In this document: piece after piece, positions 9,966-23,348 of the stretch
Layout of the letters: each line of letters begins with the position of its first letter
Numbering within the stretch: position 1 is the stretch's first letter
Source of the DNA: Cryptomeria japonica
Taxonomy: Eukaryota > Streptophyta > Pinopsida > Cupressales > Cupressaceae
NCBI RefSeq assembly: GCF_030272615.1
Contig: NC_081413.1
Coordinates: 564,760,510 to 564,820,509 of the forward strand
Direction of reading: 5' to 3'
Length of the DNA: 60,000 nucleotides
Translations under genes and position numbers: made by a program
Notes under the pieces: generated by a model
The model's database searches: none
Seen by the model: only the letters and a program-made list of their open reading frames with translations
Told to the model about the DNA's origin: nothing

Positions 9966-10934
9966 AAGATATATTGGGTCTATTTACCCTTTCAGAAGCC
10001 AATATCTGCATTTTTTCCTTTGGGGACTGGTTCGTATGCTCAGAAATGGTTGTCCTATCATGATTAATATGGATATTATCAGTTTGAATGTGTTGAATGG
10101 GAATAGGACTGTCATGCAAATCCACACCTGGACTAGAGGCAAATAAACAAAGGGATGGATATGTAGAATGATCATCGTAAAATTTGATTGTTTGATGCAA
10201 ATATTGTTGACATTGAATATTAAAATGCCCCAGAACATCTGAATGAGAAACCACTATTTCAGGTTCTTCAAGAGTGATAGTTTGTTTCCAAGTACCAAAT
10301 TTGGAAACAACTGATAAATTATCTGGTACCAATTTTGATGTGTCCAGAAGTAAACATACTCGAATTGGAAGATGAGTAAATTCAAAAGGAATTAGATTAT
10401 GCTTGATGAAAATTCCAATTTGGTTTGCAAATAGCTCAATCAGCTCTAAATCTCTATATTCTAAAGGCAAGGGCGGAAAGGAGATCCAGAAGGGGGCAAA
10501 TTTACAAATTGTAGAATCCGTCTTGAAGTTTGGTACCCATGGGATAGTGAAAAGACCAAAACCCTTACAGAACTAACCCTTATGCTTATGGGTCATATCC
10601 CTAAAGTGTTTTGAATGAAATATTGCAATAAAAAACCCTGATCCATTATCAATGTAGAAAATTTCCTTAACCCCTTTCCAACCTTTCTTGGCCCATGACA
10701 GTAAATCATCAGATGGAGGAGAAGATTTCCAAAACTTACCAACAAGCACTCTTTCTAGAAGATGCAAAATTTGGGGCATAATGGTTTGATCCAGGAGAGT
10801 AACCTTGTATTGCTTATTAAGGCAGCTTGATTCAGGAGTAATCACATTATCTCTCTGTTTGATCTACAGTTCAATATGTTCTTTGTTTTGTTGTTTTTTC
10901 CTCCAAATTTTTAAGGGCTCATCAACTATTTGAA

Positions 10935-10950
10935 GGGGGGGGGGGGGGGG
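10935..10950. repeat. G16 homopolymer (C16 on the LINE coding strand)
   Basis: Sixteen consecutive G residues on the plus strand lie inside the LINE ORF1 region. Such a run is prone to slippage and assembly error and may account for local frame loss. Confidence 0.9.
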
Positions 10951-11051
10951 ATTTCTTCACCTAGCCTATCTTTACAAAGCTTTCTATCAGATTTTGGGAT
11001 AAAAGGCACTTTAAGGTTGAAAGGTGAATGGTCTTGGTTCCCTACACTATC

Positions 11052-11240
11052 AACCTTTGGGTTGAAGGATGCTCTAAATGTGGTATCTGAAACATCACAG
11101 CTCCCTGTGATTGGAATATTGTTCGAGAAGGAGGTGGAACAGTCTCAGCTTCCTATACTAAAAAACTTTGGGTTGAAGAACTCTCTGAGTTTGGGATCTG
11201 AAGGATCTCAGCCCCTTGCAATTGGAATATTGTTCGAGTA
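11052..11240 (-). repeat. Tandem duplication in the LINE ORF1 N-terminal region
   Basis: Two copies about 112 bp apart each run from a TTTGGGTTGAAG block (11,055 and 11,166) to GGAATATTGTTCGAG (ending near 11,124 and 11,238). A weaker third copy may begin near 10,992. Confidence 0.75.
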
Positions 11241-11556
11241 AGAGAGGAATTTGGGATTGCGTACCGGTATATTGTTGTGCCAGGAAGAATATGAGGGTAA
11301 AAACTGGTCATAGGGTATGTTTATGCTTTTGAAATACACTTCTGTATGGCTCCTCGAGCGATCTAAGAACCCTTTACCCCTAACAGGATCCCGTGAATGT
11401 TCAGAGCAATAACCCTCACAGATATCAAATATTGATTGCTTTTGTTTGGATAGTCTTTTGAATGGAGGTTTGTGATTTTGTCAAGAATTCCAAGTCTGCT
11501 TATTCCTCTAAGAATTTATGTAGCTCCCAGAATTCCATTGGTCCGGTTCCCGCCAT

Positions 11557-11889
11557 CTGTTGTTGCTGGTTTGGTAAACGCTTTGCCTTGCAGGTTCAAA
11601 TTTTTTCCTTCCCGCCTGCACAACTCCTGCGGACCACATCTTACTCAAGCTCCCTATTTCTATCTTTTAGTTATATTTTTCTAAATAAATCTCTCAATCA
11701 ACTTTCAATCCTCCAATCATTCTTTTTCATCCTTCAATCAACTTTTTCTCAATCAATTGACTCATTTTATCTATTCAATCAATTGAGTTCCACCTCCAAA
11801 TTAGCAGTTCAACTATCAATTAGCATGTGAGCTCACCTGAGTTCCACCTCTTGATCAATCTATTCCACCTCTCAATCAATCCTCTCCAA
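11557..11889. other. Probable LINE 5' untranslated region and boundary
   Basis: The LINE leader probably continues to about 11,630. Beyond it the plus strand is pyrimidine-rich with repeated CAATCAA and TTCCACCTC short motifs. I see no gene. The exact 5' end of the LINE cannot be set without another copy. Confidence 0.45.
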
Positions 11890-12979
11890 AAATTTATAAA
11901 TTGAGCATTCAATTCCTCACAATTTCTCTTAATCACAAACTTTGAATCTTTGTGTCATTTGTAGGTTGCCAGCGTGATATCTGAGAGCCACCTTGCCACA
12001 AAGAAGAGAAGAGAAATGGAAGCCATGATGTACAATAGGTAGTTCTATATTGTTTAGAATTATTCTATATGCATCTATATTTCATTGAGTTTTTGTTTGA
12101 ATTCTATTAGGATAGGGATTCATGATTTCCCTATGATTTCTGATTGATTACATTATGAATTTTAGCATACGACAATGGGTTTTATGTGATTTATCATGTT
12201 ATTACATCAACACGTGAATGAATTATCCTAAGAGATTTGCATTACCTATCGAAGGTATAGTCATCTACATTCAAGCATTTCAATTCTAAGATCTAGCCTT
12301 GTCCTCAAAAGGCAAGCTTTCCAATTCGATTCAAGTTCAATTTCTATTTCAATTAGGATTAATTCCAAACTTGGGGTTTGGCCTAAGGAAAACCCCTATC
12401 CACAATAAAATTTCCCCTCTTTTGATGTGTAGGTAATATATTTAGAAGCAGCGAAAGAGGAAATAACTGGAGACAAAAAAAACTGAGTTGGCTTATGCAG
12501 AAATTTCAGAGACCTCTCAGGACTAGGGCATTGTAGGGGGACTAGGGTGTTTATGGAGGACCAAGGTGAAATTTTGTTCTGGTCCCAAGAAATTTTCTAG
12601 ATATTTCACCTATGGATCCAGTGTATCTTGCCATTCTCAAAAAGACCCAACTTGCCTATGTTTACAGTTATATGACCATGGCACCTACCATCCCAGTCTC
12701 GATAATTTAACCCAAATTTTCACATGCAGGCATTGATCCTCTTCTACATTCCAGATCTTAGTTTATAGCTCTGCATGGAATCTAGAATATTATTAATTGT
12801 TGTTTTGATTCAATTTCTCATTGATTGTTAGATATAGTGTTGCAATTCAAACCTCTTCCTAATAGAATTGAGGTTGAATCTATTGAGTTCACTTCCCTTT
12901 TAATGTAATGTGTGAGAAATAGGTGATTTTTGTAGTCTAAATAGGTAAATTTGTGAAACCCTATTTTCCATCTATTACA
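11890..12979 (+). repeat. Old LTR-like repeat, same family as 18,425-19,750 (opposite orientation)
   Basis: TTTATAAATTGAGCATTC at about 11,893 resembles the TATA region of the other copies. The blocks CCTAAGGAAAACCCCTATCC near 12,383 and GTGAAACCCTATTTTCC near 12,954 match (reverse-complemented) the repeats at 18,425-19,750 and 34,414-35,718. The right end is CTATTACA at 12,979. The left end is not recognisable and no target duplication was found. Confidence 0.55.
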
Positions 12980-15900
12980 GGTATCATATATAAAGGTTTT
13001 TTATTCATTTACTCTATTGGTTGAAAAGGTAGTTTTTGGGCATGTTGTGCTCCAAATGTATTTTAGGGTATGAATAGTTGTATATGTAGGTTAAAAATGA
13101 AAGGAATGTATTTTGTATAGCATAGCTAAGGTTTTATATTGCACATCTTTTGTAATGGATATATCCATGGGGTTTTATAATGATATAGGGAAATGTATAG
13201 TTGTAACTCTATGTTTTTTCCTACCACATATGTTGGTGTAACTATAATGGAAGTGTGATGTGTGTGACAACATCTAATGCATTACAAACGATTTATAATG
13301 GTAATTCCTTTATCACATGAGTCATTATAGTTTTGTGATGGATATTTAAGTATTCCCATTGTATTTAATGTAATCTTTGGTTTTTATTTTAATGCAAATC
13401 TAGTTCTATTGATGTTGTATTGAATGTTTTCCTTTCCTCTTTACTATTTAGGAATTTTTCACCTAAAGGAGTAGGCACTAATCCACATTGGTTTAAGATT
13501 AATCATTATTATTAAAATAATATCTTTTCTTTGGTTAGTTGTAGGTGTGGATTGGGGATAAATTGGATTTAATACATGTTGTTCATGATTCTATGCTATA
13601 ACCAATGATAAATATTAAGTATGAACTATTGAATTATTGGTGAATCATGTCTTGTATGTTCACACCTTTCCACTATGTTGCAATGCTAAATTAAATAACC
13701 TCAAAGCAATATGTCAATTCTATTTGTAGGTGCATACATTGAAAGGTTTTATTAGCCACCAAAGAGGTTTCAAGCAAATAGTTTTCCTTTTTTCTAGTGA
13801 TAATATTTGGGGTCAAGTGTACAGTTAGTGTAGTTGCTATTTGTTATTTAATGTTTTATTTTATATGAAATACAATCCTATTATGGACACCTCTTGAAAT
13901 ACCCTCTATGATTTAAATTGAACCTTAAGTATAGGGGAGATCACCCACTCTCAAAGTAGGCCTTTAACCATCCACAATTAGTTGGTGAATCTTTCCTTTA
14001 CCTTCTTGATGACATATCCTTGGCCTAAAAGATAGGAATATGTTCTAGGATTGTGACTTTGTTGTTTTGGGATCTAATAAAACATTCATATTCCTTTACA
14101 CTACTTCAAATAACTCCTTATATAACAAAATAAGATTTAAATCACAAATTACAAATAAAACATTCAAATACGCTCACACTACTTTCAATGATCCCTTACA
14201 TAATGTAATGAGACTTCTCAAACACAACTAGAAACCACTATTCTAACTAGTCAAACAAACAATGATGTGGATCCTACCACTTATTAGGGGGTGGTATCTA
14301 CACATCAAGTGTTATACAAAAAAACATAATATGCCTTACAAGGTCATTTATTTATAAAATTCCTTATGTACTTTATATATTCCACATGGATCATTATAAA
14401 ATTAAGACAACTAGCTATATTATCAACTATTATTTATTACACATATGTTGTGCCTTTAGATCATTTTATTTTGTTTTAAACTAATTTGTCTCAATTATTT
14501 GATGAGATTACATCATTATTTCCAACTTTAACAATTTTCATTAGTTTCTTGACTTTTAGGAGAAGTTGGTTGTGCATCAATTGTTGGTTTAATGTTGACA
14601 TTTTTTCCTTGAAGGTCACAACTTGGATCAACTTTAACTCCATTAATGAGTAGGGTGGGTCATGGATGCTTGGAAGGTAAATTTATTACATTGCATTTAG
14701 TAACCAAATATCGTGTTTAAGGATCATTATGACATATATTAGAAGCCTTTGATGAAAGATGGTATTGGTCTAGATAACCCTTAATACACGATCATTTTAT
14801 CTAAAACCTCATTTTCTAGTAAAATTTTAAATAATACAATTATTTTTGTACTCCAATTGAGAGTATTAAAAAGAATGTATGAAATTGATTATTATAATGT
14901 AAATAAAAATCTAAAGTAGAGATATTGATGGCAAGATAGTTTCAAAGTCAAATTTTACAATCTTAGATGGACAATATTAGTTTGTTTGTCTATTGAGGAA
15001 GATATTTTGAATTGTTGAATAATTATTCTCATTTTTTTATCAAATATATTATTTTAGAATTCCTCCTCAAAACATGCTAATATTAGCTATTTCTCTTGTG
15101 AGTTTGTTTAGTCGACACATTTATTTTCTTAGTATATATTAAATCTCCAAATCATAATTCATTATTAAACTTTTCCACTAGACATATCATCCTTAACATA
15201 ACTATCCTCCAATGGTCTTGTTGACAAAGTTAAAAAAATATTACTATCCTTCTTAGAATTTTTTTGTGGCAAGAGGGCCATTTGTTAAATTTTTTAACAA
15301 TTGCAAGTTCTTTCTTTACATTGAAATAATTAAGTTCACAATTTGAAATGTACATATCAAGCTCTAAATTCTCATTATTATCACTTAATAGCATGAAAGC
15401 ATAATTATTTTGTAATGCATCAACTTGGACTATAAAAGGTCCTATAAAACAAGATGTCGATTTAGGAAGCTTTATACATGATTTTTTATACTCAAAGATA
15501 GTGGTTGAAGTGGTTTTTGTTTAATTGAAGTTTTTATTTTATAAAATCTTTACACATTTATAAAAAGTTAAGTAATAATTTATGTACATAATTTACACAA
15601 CACAAAAAACCTTGGACACTACGCTAGACTACAAAATATGTCAGAAAACAAATGAGTTTTATCAATAACAAGTGGTTGCATTTTTATTTTGCCCTCTCCT
15701 AAAACAACTCTTAAAAAAAAATTATTCTTTTAAAAATATTCCTTTAAGATAATTGCTTATTCATATGTCATGCTAATCGACTAATTCTACAAGATACTCC
15801 AAATGTTGGCAATGCTCTTCAGTATTGTCAAAAACATCAAAACTATATTTATGTAATTAGTAATAATTTTAAAGAATGAGATTTGTTTTAATCCATTATC

Positions 15901-16175
15901 CATGTTGAAAATATGTTGTAGTATTTTCAAATCAAAATATCATGATTAACTATTCATAAAGTTCCTTGAGAGTTGTGGAATTTGTTCTATGTACATTTTA
16001 TTTTCTAATTTTTATTTATTGATATCTAGATTTGTAATCCAGCTTACTAACAACTTTACCCTGTTCCACTCGTTGAATTAATTCTCCCATGTTTACTATG
16101 TGTCTTTTATATCTACAGTTATGGAACTTACAAAAATATACTTGATTACGATTCTTTCTTTTCCCTTTGTTTGAT
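12980..16175. other. AT-rich intergenic DNA without recognised genes
   Basis: No open frame with recognisable motifs, no structural RNA and no clear element ends are visible. The stretch is probably old, decayed repeat sequence. Confidence 0.6.
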
Positions 16176-16179
16176 GTGC

Positions 16180-16495
16180 GTTACTCAAATTTTTAGCTTC
16201 GTCTGAGCCCAAAGAGATCACTTACAAGTGGGTCTCTTTCCAGTGGCTTTAGAAAAAAGACCACTATTAGGGGGGCCCAATGCCGAAGTTGTTTAAACAT
16301 GTGAGCAGAAGGGACCAAGAAAAGCCCATAGCTTGTGAGCACAACATTCAAGAGAAAGCACACATCTTGTGAGCATGTTAGCCCATCAGAGGCACGTGAC
16401 CTATGAGCTCAACAACCTAGTAGGGGTTTGAACCTTATTAACTACCATAATAGTGTTATGAATTGACCACTGCAATACCCCCTTATCATCTTGTT
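16180..16495 (-). mobile_element. SINE-like repeat with tRNA-type A and B boxes
   Basis: On the minus strand, TTGCAGTGGTCA (near 16,470) resembles a polymerase III A box. About 28 bp downstream, GGTTCAAACCC (near 16,430) fits the B box consensus. About 250 bp of GC-richer sequence follows, unlike its AT-rich surroundings, ending near the GCTTCGTCTGAG block at 16,198. This is the layout of plant tRNA-derived SINEs. I see no clear poly-A tail or target duplication, so the ends are approximate. Confidence 0.5.
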
Positions 16496-17245
16496 TTCCC
16501 CATTTTATTTCTATTTAATTTCTAACAATAAGTAAGATCAAAGGTAATTAGAACAAGATTTTTGAATCAAACTTTTTTGTTTCTAGTTTATTGATTTGAT
16601 TTTTTATTTTTCCTTGATTCTTCTCAATTCAACACAATTTTCTTTCCTTGGACTAGCATATTGTATTTTTTAAGGATTCAACTCAAGGGCTATCTATTGA
16701 CCACTTTTTTTTAGCAAATGTTCTATACATGCATTAGATCTATCAAGATAAAAAAAAAATTGTATTTGTTTGTACATACTTGGAAAAACTTGAAACTATA
16801 AGCTTTGCAATGCTATTTTTTTTTTTGAACTAGGCCCAACCCAACTTTCTCTTACCAATTCTTTGGTAAATATATTGCTTATTCTAGGCATTGTATAAGG
16901 TTTTTCTTCAATAGAAAATAATACATAGTTTGAAGACATTATATATAAATCTAATGCTATTTAGGAAAGGATATCCTAGATCTATATTTTCTTTTCCTTT
17001 TGCATTGTCATGAAAACATCTATGTACAATATGTGTGCCTACTGTAACTAAAAAATCTATATACAAATTCTAGTAGGAATTCATAGTGTATTATATAACT
17101 AATTGTTAAATGTATAATTTATAATATTCAAATTCATTGTTGCTCTAGTATTATTTAAGGATGTTGTTTTTTTAAATCTCCTCCTTTGTTTGTTGTTACC
17201 TTAAAAGAAACAAAGATAGATGATAAATTATTTAATATTTTTTTT
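16496..17245. other. AT-rich intergenic DNA
   Basis: No genes or element boundaries were seen. Several T and A homopolymers occur. Confidence 0.6.
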
Positions 17246-18401
17246 TGATGTGTAACAAGTTACTGTTAGGCCCAATATGGAAAGCTAATGTACTGAGAGG
17301 GGAGGGGTGAATCAGTACTTCAAAACTTTTCTTCAACAATAACTTTACTGTTATGCATAAACCGAATAATGCAGTAACATAATATAAAGCTAAAACAAAT
17401 AGATAACAATCATACATGATTCACTCCATAACACATATATTTTGGTTACGCGGAAACTCTTGGTTAGAGAGAAAAACTGCGGTGGGGATGGCACCCACAA
17501 CTTCACTACTGCAATAATAAAGAGTGCTTGGTTAGAGCTACATGTTTAGCTATTTCTGATAGCTTACCCTGTTAGGAGTAACAAGATCTATTAGATCTAC
17601 CTTGCTAAAGGATTTTACAACACTTAATCTAAATGTTTCACCTAGTTAGAGGCTTTACAATTTATAGACTTGATTAGCGTCTTTAACCCTATTAAAGGTT
17701 TCTCTTACAACTTCAAAATATTACAATAAATCATTACAAATATCTGCAACTTTACATCTGGAATGTTATAGCAAATTCTATGTGCTTAGAGTAGATTACC
17801 TTGCTTATAGCATACCTCAGTAACCCATATAGTAACTCGGTAAACCCTTCTGTTTACTCTATTCTTTGACTATTCTCTGAAATCCTTCTCGATGACCTCT
17901 GTGTCTCTGTAACAATCTTCTTACACTCATGCACACACCATTTTAATTCTTAACTCATGTTGTATAAATAGATCTCTTATGTCGGTGATCCTTTCATTGC
18001 TTCAATCTTACAAACATGTTTTATCGAATGAATAACCATGCAAAATATTTAATTGGTTAGATGACCTCAAAATCATACATAATCTTTAAGTGCAATTTCC
18101 AATGTGATAACGGTTCTATGTGCCTTGATCTTGTAACACATTTTCATATGTATGTCCAAGTTCAATGAATCTGGTAACATGTTTCACTCAGTGTATATCA
18201 ACTTGGTGTGTCATCTTTGTTGCTCGGTAGACATGGAATGATACTTGGTAGACAGCTCGGTGTAAACTACGCTCTGAGACTACTTTCTTCTGTAACCGAC
18301 TAGACTGTGCATACTGACTGAATATCTTGGTAGTAGTAACCGAATAGAGTATATAGAATAACTTTGACATAAAACTAATGGCAACTTGATAAGTAGTAAC
18401 A
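17246..18401 (-). repeat. Solo or truncated copia-type LTR
   Basis: The left end carries GAGAGGGGAGGGGTGAATCAG (near 17,296), the reverse complement of the TGATTCACCCCTCCCC block found near LTR ends of copia elements in this window. Repeated TAACCGA/CTCGGTA motifs recall the LTR at 36,751-38,263. Proposed ends are TGATGTG at 17,246 and GTAACA at 18,401. No primer site or polypurine tract adjoins either end and no matching target duplication was found. Confidence 0.55.
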
Positions 18402-18424
18402 GTTATAAATTTATCTCATACTGG

Positions 18425-19750
18425 CATAATGTATGAAAAATTAGGATTTCATAAGTTAAGCTGTGTAAACTAGGAAATGACCTAACTTCCAAACAAAACA
18501 TTCAAGGGAGAACTCAATTAATCCAATGCAAGAGGATTCAATGTAGATCAATTTATTTTCCCTTTGTCTAATTGAAATTGATTTGAATGTATTTGAATGC
18601 TAGATCTGAGGTTAATAATAAATAATTGAAATGAAACAGTGGAAACAACAAGTTACAAATATGGAATGTAGACATTGGGCTAAATTTAAGTAGAAGAAAT
18701 AAAAGAGAACCTATGGCAACAAGTTTAAAATGAAAGTATGGGACCGTGCAACAATTTTTGTCGTAGTTCTTGATGTCAGATGTAGATAGACTAGAATCTT
18801 TTAGAATCAAAATGCTACACCAAATCTATTCCCAAGAAGCTTGTTAAAAATTCAAGACCATGACAAATTTTTCATCCTAGTCATTTGATTTTCACCTTTG
18901 CAAAAGTCAGACCTGATTGTCATCATCTCTTTTGTTGGAATATCCATTTGTAGATCTTGGATTTGTCGCATATACATAGAAAGAACGGAAATAGTATTGT
19001 TGATAGGGGTTTTCCTTAGGTCAAATATGAGTTTTAAAATTAAACCTAATTGAATTAAAATTGTAATGGAAATGTTGAAATGTTGAATGATATACCTCAT
19101 ATTTGTTGTAATTGATAATGGATGATGATGTAATGCTCTTTAGATGTGAACACAAGTGTTGATGCAATAACATGACTTGACATAACATGAACTTGAATGA
19201 CCTAATAAAATACACACACTTGTATGAAGATTGGTGTAGATTTGCCACTCCATGATGCTTGAAGCATATGGTAGGATGAAATGTTGCCTTGAATAGTTGA
19301 GAATGCTTGATGGATAGATAGAAATCTTAGAATGTTAGATGAAAATGAATAGGAAGAATGCTCTTATATATGGTTCCTAAGGTAATTTAACAATTAGGCC
19401 AACCTCCAATAGTCAAATTGAGACACCGAGAATTGAAATCACTAGGGGGCGAAGTACAATGACCCATTTAAATTAAATCTTGTTTAAGGATGACTAAGAC
19501 ATCTTAAGTACCATGCACTTGGGACCAAGACACCCTAGGAACCATGGTCCACAAAAAACAAGGTAAACCAACAAGAGATTAGGGTGCACATCCTAAGGCA
19601 CAAATTAATTTCTCCATGAAAACATATGACATTGGAATCAAGGTGAAAATGTTAGAAATGGACCTGGGACAGAGCTTAAGATATGACACACTAAAGTAGG
19701 AGCACAAAAGGTGGTGTGAATTATGTAGGGTTACAATTTACAACGATACA
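18425..19750 (-). repeat. 3' LTR of the large minus-strand element
   Basis: It reads TGTATCGTTGTAAATTGTAA from 19,750 leftward. It carries ATATATAAG (TATA-like) near 19,370 and ends near CATAATG at 18,425. It matches 34,414-35,718 throughout, for example the AACTAGGAAATGACCTAAC block at 18,469 and 34,458. Confidence 0.8.
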
Positions 19751-21741
19751 ATTAGCCCCTACTTTAGTAGGAGTATGATTCTATGCATATACTCATGGTA
19801 AAGTACTAGAAAGAGAGATGAGAAACTAAGGACAAGATCACATAGAGATAAGGAATCACTAAATTTGAGGAAACAAACCCCTAGGTCTAGGATCTTAACT
19901 CATACAATCATATGCAAGGACACACAAAACAAGACAAAATAAAACAATGGCAAAGAAAAAGATGCACAAACGATATATAAAAATACACAAAAAGGGATTA
20001 GTACTAAAAACAAAGGCTCCAAGTCAACTAGTTGAAGAGAACTTGATAAAATGTCTAAATTGCTAATATCATTTTTGGAAAGCCATTACAAGAACACAAG
20101 TGGTCACATGAAAAGAGAAAGAGCATGCATCAAGAGATGAACCATGATCGAACAACTAGCAAGGTATGTTATAATTATGGGTTCATGGGAGAGAGAAAAG
20201 GGAAACCATGGACTTCATAGGCTAGCAAGTTGTGTTATTCTAGGTGAACCATGAGAGGAAAAATCAATAGGGAATGTCGATTTCATGGGCTATAAAGCTA
20301 TGTAATGCTAGACGATCCACAAAAATATGGATACTCATGGAGCAAAAAGTTGTGTGATCCATGTGGGAAGAAAGAGTTGAGTAGCAAGTTGTGTTATGCT
20401 AGATCCACTCATCCTAAAAAGAGATAAAGAGGAGTTGAATGGTCTAGCAAGTTGTGTTATGCTAGTCAACTCACACCAAGGAAATTGCAAAAGGAAAAAG
20501 GTTGAAAGGTCTAGAAAGTTGTGTTATGCTAGTCAACTCATGTTGCTGAAATGTCATTTGGTTTCAAAAGTTAATAATATCATCTAAGACTTTGATTTGA
20601 TTTTGAGCATGTAACAACTTGTATAAGACATGTAAAAGTAAATTTCTAGTTTTGGGAATGAAACATCTAATCTAAGACTTTGGTCTAGTTTTGAGCATGT
20701 ACATCCCATATAAGACATAAGGATAAGTAAAAACTACACATTGTTCATAATTAAATCTCTAAACTTGGATTTAAAAAGGATAACCAAGAAAGGCATCATG
20801 CAAGGGAATCCATAACTTGAATTTAACATATGCTACAGGGACACTACATGTATACCCCCCATTAAGATGTTAACATATTCCTATGTTGATGTCTTAAGGA
20901 AAAGATAGAAACAAGGATACACACCTTCATCATAAATGAGATGTCCTTTAGGCAACAATGTACATAATTCCAAGATAAAGAGCCATAACTCTTATGGACA
21001 AGGAAAATATAGTTGTAAATGTGATATCTTGTAACAAGTGCAAAGGGATCCTTTTGAGGGATGCACAGAGGAAGAGATATTTACGTATAGATCTTTAATA
21101 AAGATGACATCTTTCAAAGGAGAAGGAGAACAACTTTTCTAGAAAAAATTGATTCTTAGTGAGGGGTTACACACATTCACCAAGGAGAGATTATTCATAA
21201 GAAGACATATCATCTCAAAGAAAGAAAAAATCCCAAAAAAGGGAGATATATGTAATCACATGGAGGACCACTCTATGTTGGAAAGGACCTCAAATTATGA
21301 AAGATACAACTCAACAAAGGAAAAGGCAATTTTTGGAAGGAAAAGGAGAGGGGATTGAAATATTACTCTTGCCCCCCAAGAATGGAGACAAGGAATAAAG
21401 TCTATTATGTTATGTTCAAGTATGATTGTAATTGAAGTTGTACCACCAGAAATGAAAAAAGAGCCCCCAGTAGGGTAAACTATCAATGCCACATAGTGAG
21501 GAGCAACATAATAGGGTGGAGGGAGAGATAGTGCACCACCTTGAAATTTGGATTGAGAAAATGCATGAGATATGGTATGATATGGATAAGAGATCTAGCA
21601 AATAAATATTGAACAAATTCCTTAAAATCTTTGCAATTACCAATATAATGAGAATACTATGATGAAAGAGACAATACACACTACCATCTTTGTTCTTATA
21701 ATTATTGACATATCACACAAAAGGAAATGTAACATTTTTAT
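19751..21741 (-). other. Internal non-coding region of the large minus-strand element (3' half)
   Basis: It is the inverted counterpart of 29,050-31,128. It contains the CTAGCA...TGCTAG repeat array (20,155-20,532). A further tandem repeat at about 20,583-20,720 shows AAGACTTTG, TTTTGAGCATGTA and TATAAGACAT blocks twice. Short open frames carry no recognisable domain. Confidence 0.65.
20155..20532 (-). repeat. Array of CTAGCA-AGTTGTGTTA-TGCTAG motifs
   Basis: Seven perfect or degenerate copies of a 22-bp motif with 6-bp inverted arms occur at irregular 50-90 bp spacing. Good copies lie at about 20,222, 20,381, 20,443 and 20,511. Five counterparts on the opposite strand lie at 30,440-30,690. 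Confidence 0.8.
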
Positions 21742-21746
21742 CATAT

Positions 21747-22331
21747 TGTAGCATTGTAAATTATAACTAGTACAATTTACACCTCATATTTTTGCTCCTA
21801 CTTTAGTGTGTCTCACTTCCATTCTCCCAGGACCATTTTGCTCCCTTTTACTCCAACCCTCATGTTACCTATCAACACCACTAGGTGGGCCCCATCCCAA
21901 AAGTTGTCCTCTCCTATTTCTTGATTGGTTGGTCCTATTTTTGGAGGACCAAGGCATGGAGTGCCTTGATCCTGGACCAGGGAACGCCAAAATTCCATGG
22001 TCCCCCTTAAAGTGGACCCAATTTCAAATGGGACGGGTACTCCCCCTCCTCGATTGATTTTGGTCCCCATGGCTACACTTGACCATTGGAGGTCGACCTA
22101 ATTGGTAATTTACCTAGGAACCCTATATAAAGACATCCTATAAATTCATTTCATTCCAAGACATAGAAGTAATTGAGAAGACTTCATATCCAACATTCAT
22201 CATCCAACACTTTCAAAGATTCAAGGCGACATTTCATCCTTCAAGCATTATTGAGAAAATTTACATTAATCTTCATGTAAGCATGTGTTTTTATTAGGGT
22301 TTTTATATTCATGTGTTTGTCATGCCATTGT
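21747..22331 (+). repeat. 5' LTR (truncated) of the nested plus-strand element
   Basis: It matches 31,129 onward (for example GTGGGCCCCATCCCAAAAG versus ATGGGCCCTATCCTAGAAG) and the reverse complement of 18,425-19,750. A TATA box (CCCTATATAAAGACATCC, 22,121-22,138) is conserved at 31,504. Homology stops at 22,331, where the next insertion begins. Confidence 0.8.
22124..22132 (+). promoter_or_regulatory. Conserved TATA box in the nested LTR
   Basis: TATATAAAG lies in a block conserved in both LTRs (22,121 and 31,504), with GGAGGTCGACCTAAT or GGAGGTCAACCTAAT about 30 bp upstream. It fits the LTR promoter. Confidence 0.55.
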
Positions 22332-23348
22332 TGAAAGACTATAATATTGAGAGGGGGGGTGAATCAGTATTCCCTAAAACTCTTTTCAAGCAATCTAGTT
22401 ATTGCTCCTTTGCAGATTATTCTAATCAGGTCTAAAGTAAGTGATTAAATGAATAGAAATACAAAAATATTAACCACATCAACACATACAAGAGAACACT
22501 AGATTTTGCATGGAAACTTGTAAGGGGAAAACCACAAAGAGGGTTAACTCTCAATATAATATAACTAGTAATAAAATATTACAGTGCTCATTGCTTGAGG
22601 CTCATTGACAAATTAAAAATGGGCTCACTGCCAAAAATATGAACTAATAGGATTTCTTCTTACATATGCATGAATTATAGTTCCAATTAAGATCAGTAGA
22701 TTGTCTTCAACCTTTACTCGCTCTTCAATAATTTTCTTCAATCACATCTGATCAAACTATCAAAATTTGGTCTTTATATCTATATTTTTCTCGCATACAT
22801 CCATACCAGAATCATACATAATGAGAATGAATGCATCTCATATATATACATATTGATCCATATATCAAGTTAGCCATACATGCCTTAAACACTATCCAAA
22901 AAACATCACACATTTCACTCACATAGGTCAGCCAAATACATAACAAAAATTAAAGCCAACTAGGATATGCACGATATCCACAATTTTTAACAATGTCCAA
23001 AAACCTCAAGATAAAATTTACATAATTAAAGAAATGCATATGACAAAACCAATTGTTCGGTTTCGTAGGAATAAGACAATTGATAAATTGAAATTGTTGG
23101 ACCAAGCATCTCACCTTTCTAAGATCAAAAACACATGAAATCTAGAATATAGGTATATCTGATATCCATAAGCATACTACCCAAACCACATACCTTTATT
23201 TGCAACTACAGAGCAACACAGAGAAAAAGATGGTGAACATAATCACCAAAATAATGGAGCAACAATAGAACAAGTCATCACAAATACGTTGATGTAACAA
23301 CCGGTAGAAAATACAACATTCTCCTTCATCAATGACCAAACTCCAACA
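22332..23348 (-). repeat. 3' LTR of the minus-strand pol-less element
   Basis: Bounded by TGAAAGACTATAATATTGAG on the left and CTCCAACA on the right (plus-strand reading). It is similar throughout to 27,143-28,125, including the GAGAGGGGGG block and the AGAGGGTTAACTCTCAATAT segment. Confidence 0.85.

Larger units (their letters stand above)
8646..11556 (-). pseudogene. LINE ORF1 with DUF4283 domain
   Basis: The likely start is the ATG at 11,556-11,554 (MAGTGPMEFWELHKFLEE). The DUF4283 domain typical of plant LINE ORF1 proteins is clear between about 10,850 and 10,330: LLERVLVGKFW, then GFFIAIFHSKHFRD, GLFTIPWVPNF, APFWISFPPLPLEYRDLEL and ANQIGIF. The family is thought to bind LINE RNA. The C-terminal half is a diverged tandem duplication (period 446 bp), and another duplication lies near the N-terminus. 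The stop (TGA at 8648-8646) overlaps the ORF2 ATG as ATGA. Stops, a C16 run on the coding strand and frameshifts show decay. No clear CCHC knuckle is seen after the DUF4283 domain. Confidence 0.82.

Noticed and set aside
10930-11241. Plus-strand open frame starting MKGGGGGISS
   Set aside because: It is antisense to LINE ORF1, starts in the G16 run and reflects a tandem duplication.
21806-22070. Overlapping open frames on both strands rich in Pro and Gly
   Set aside because: They lie in the U3 region of an LTR and are not kept in the related LTR at 31,129-31,500.
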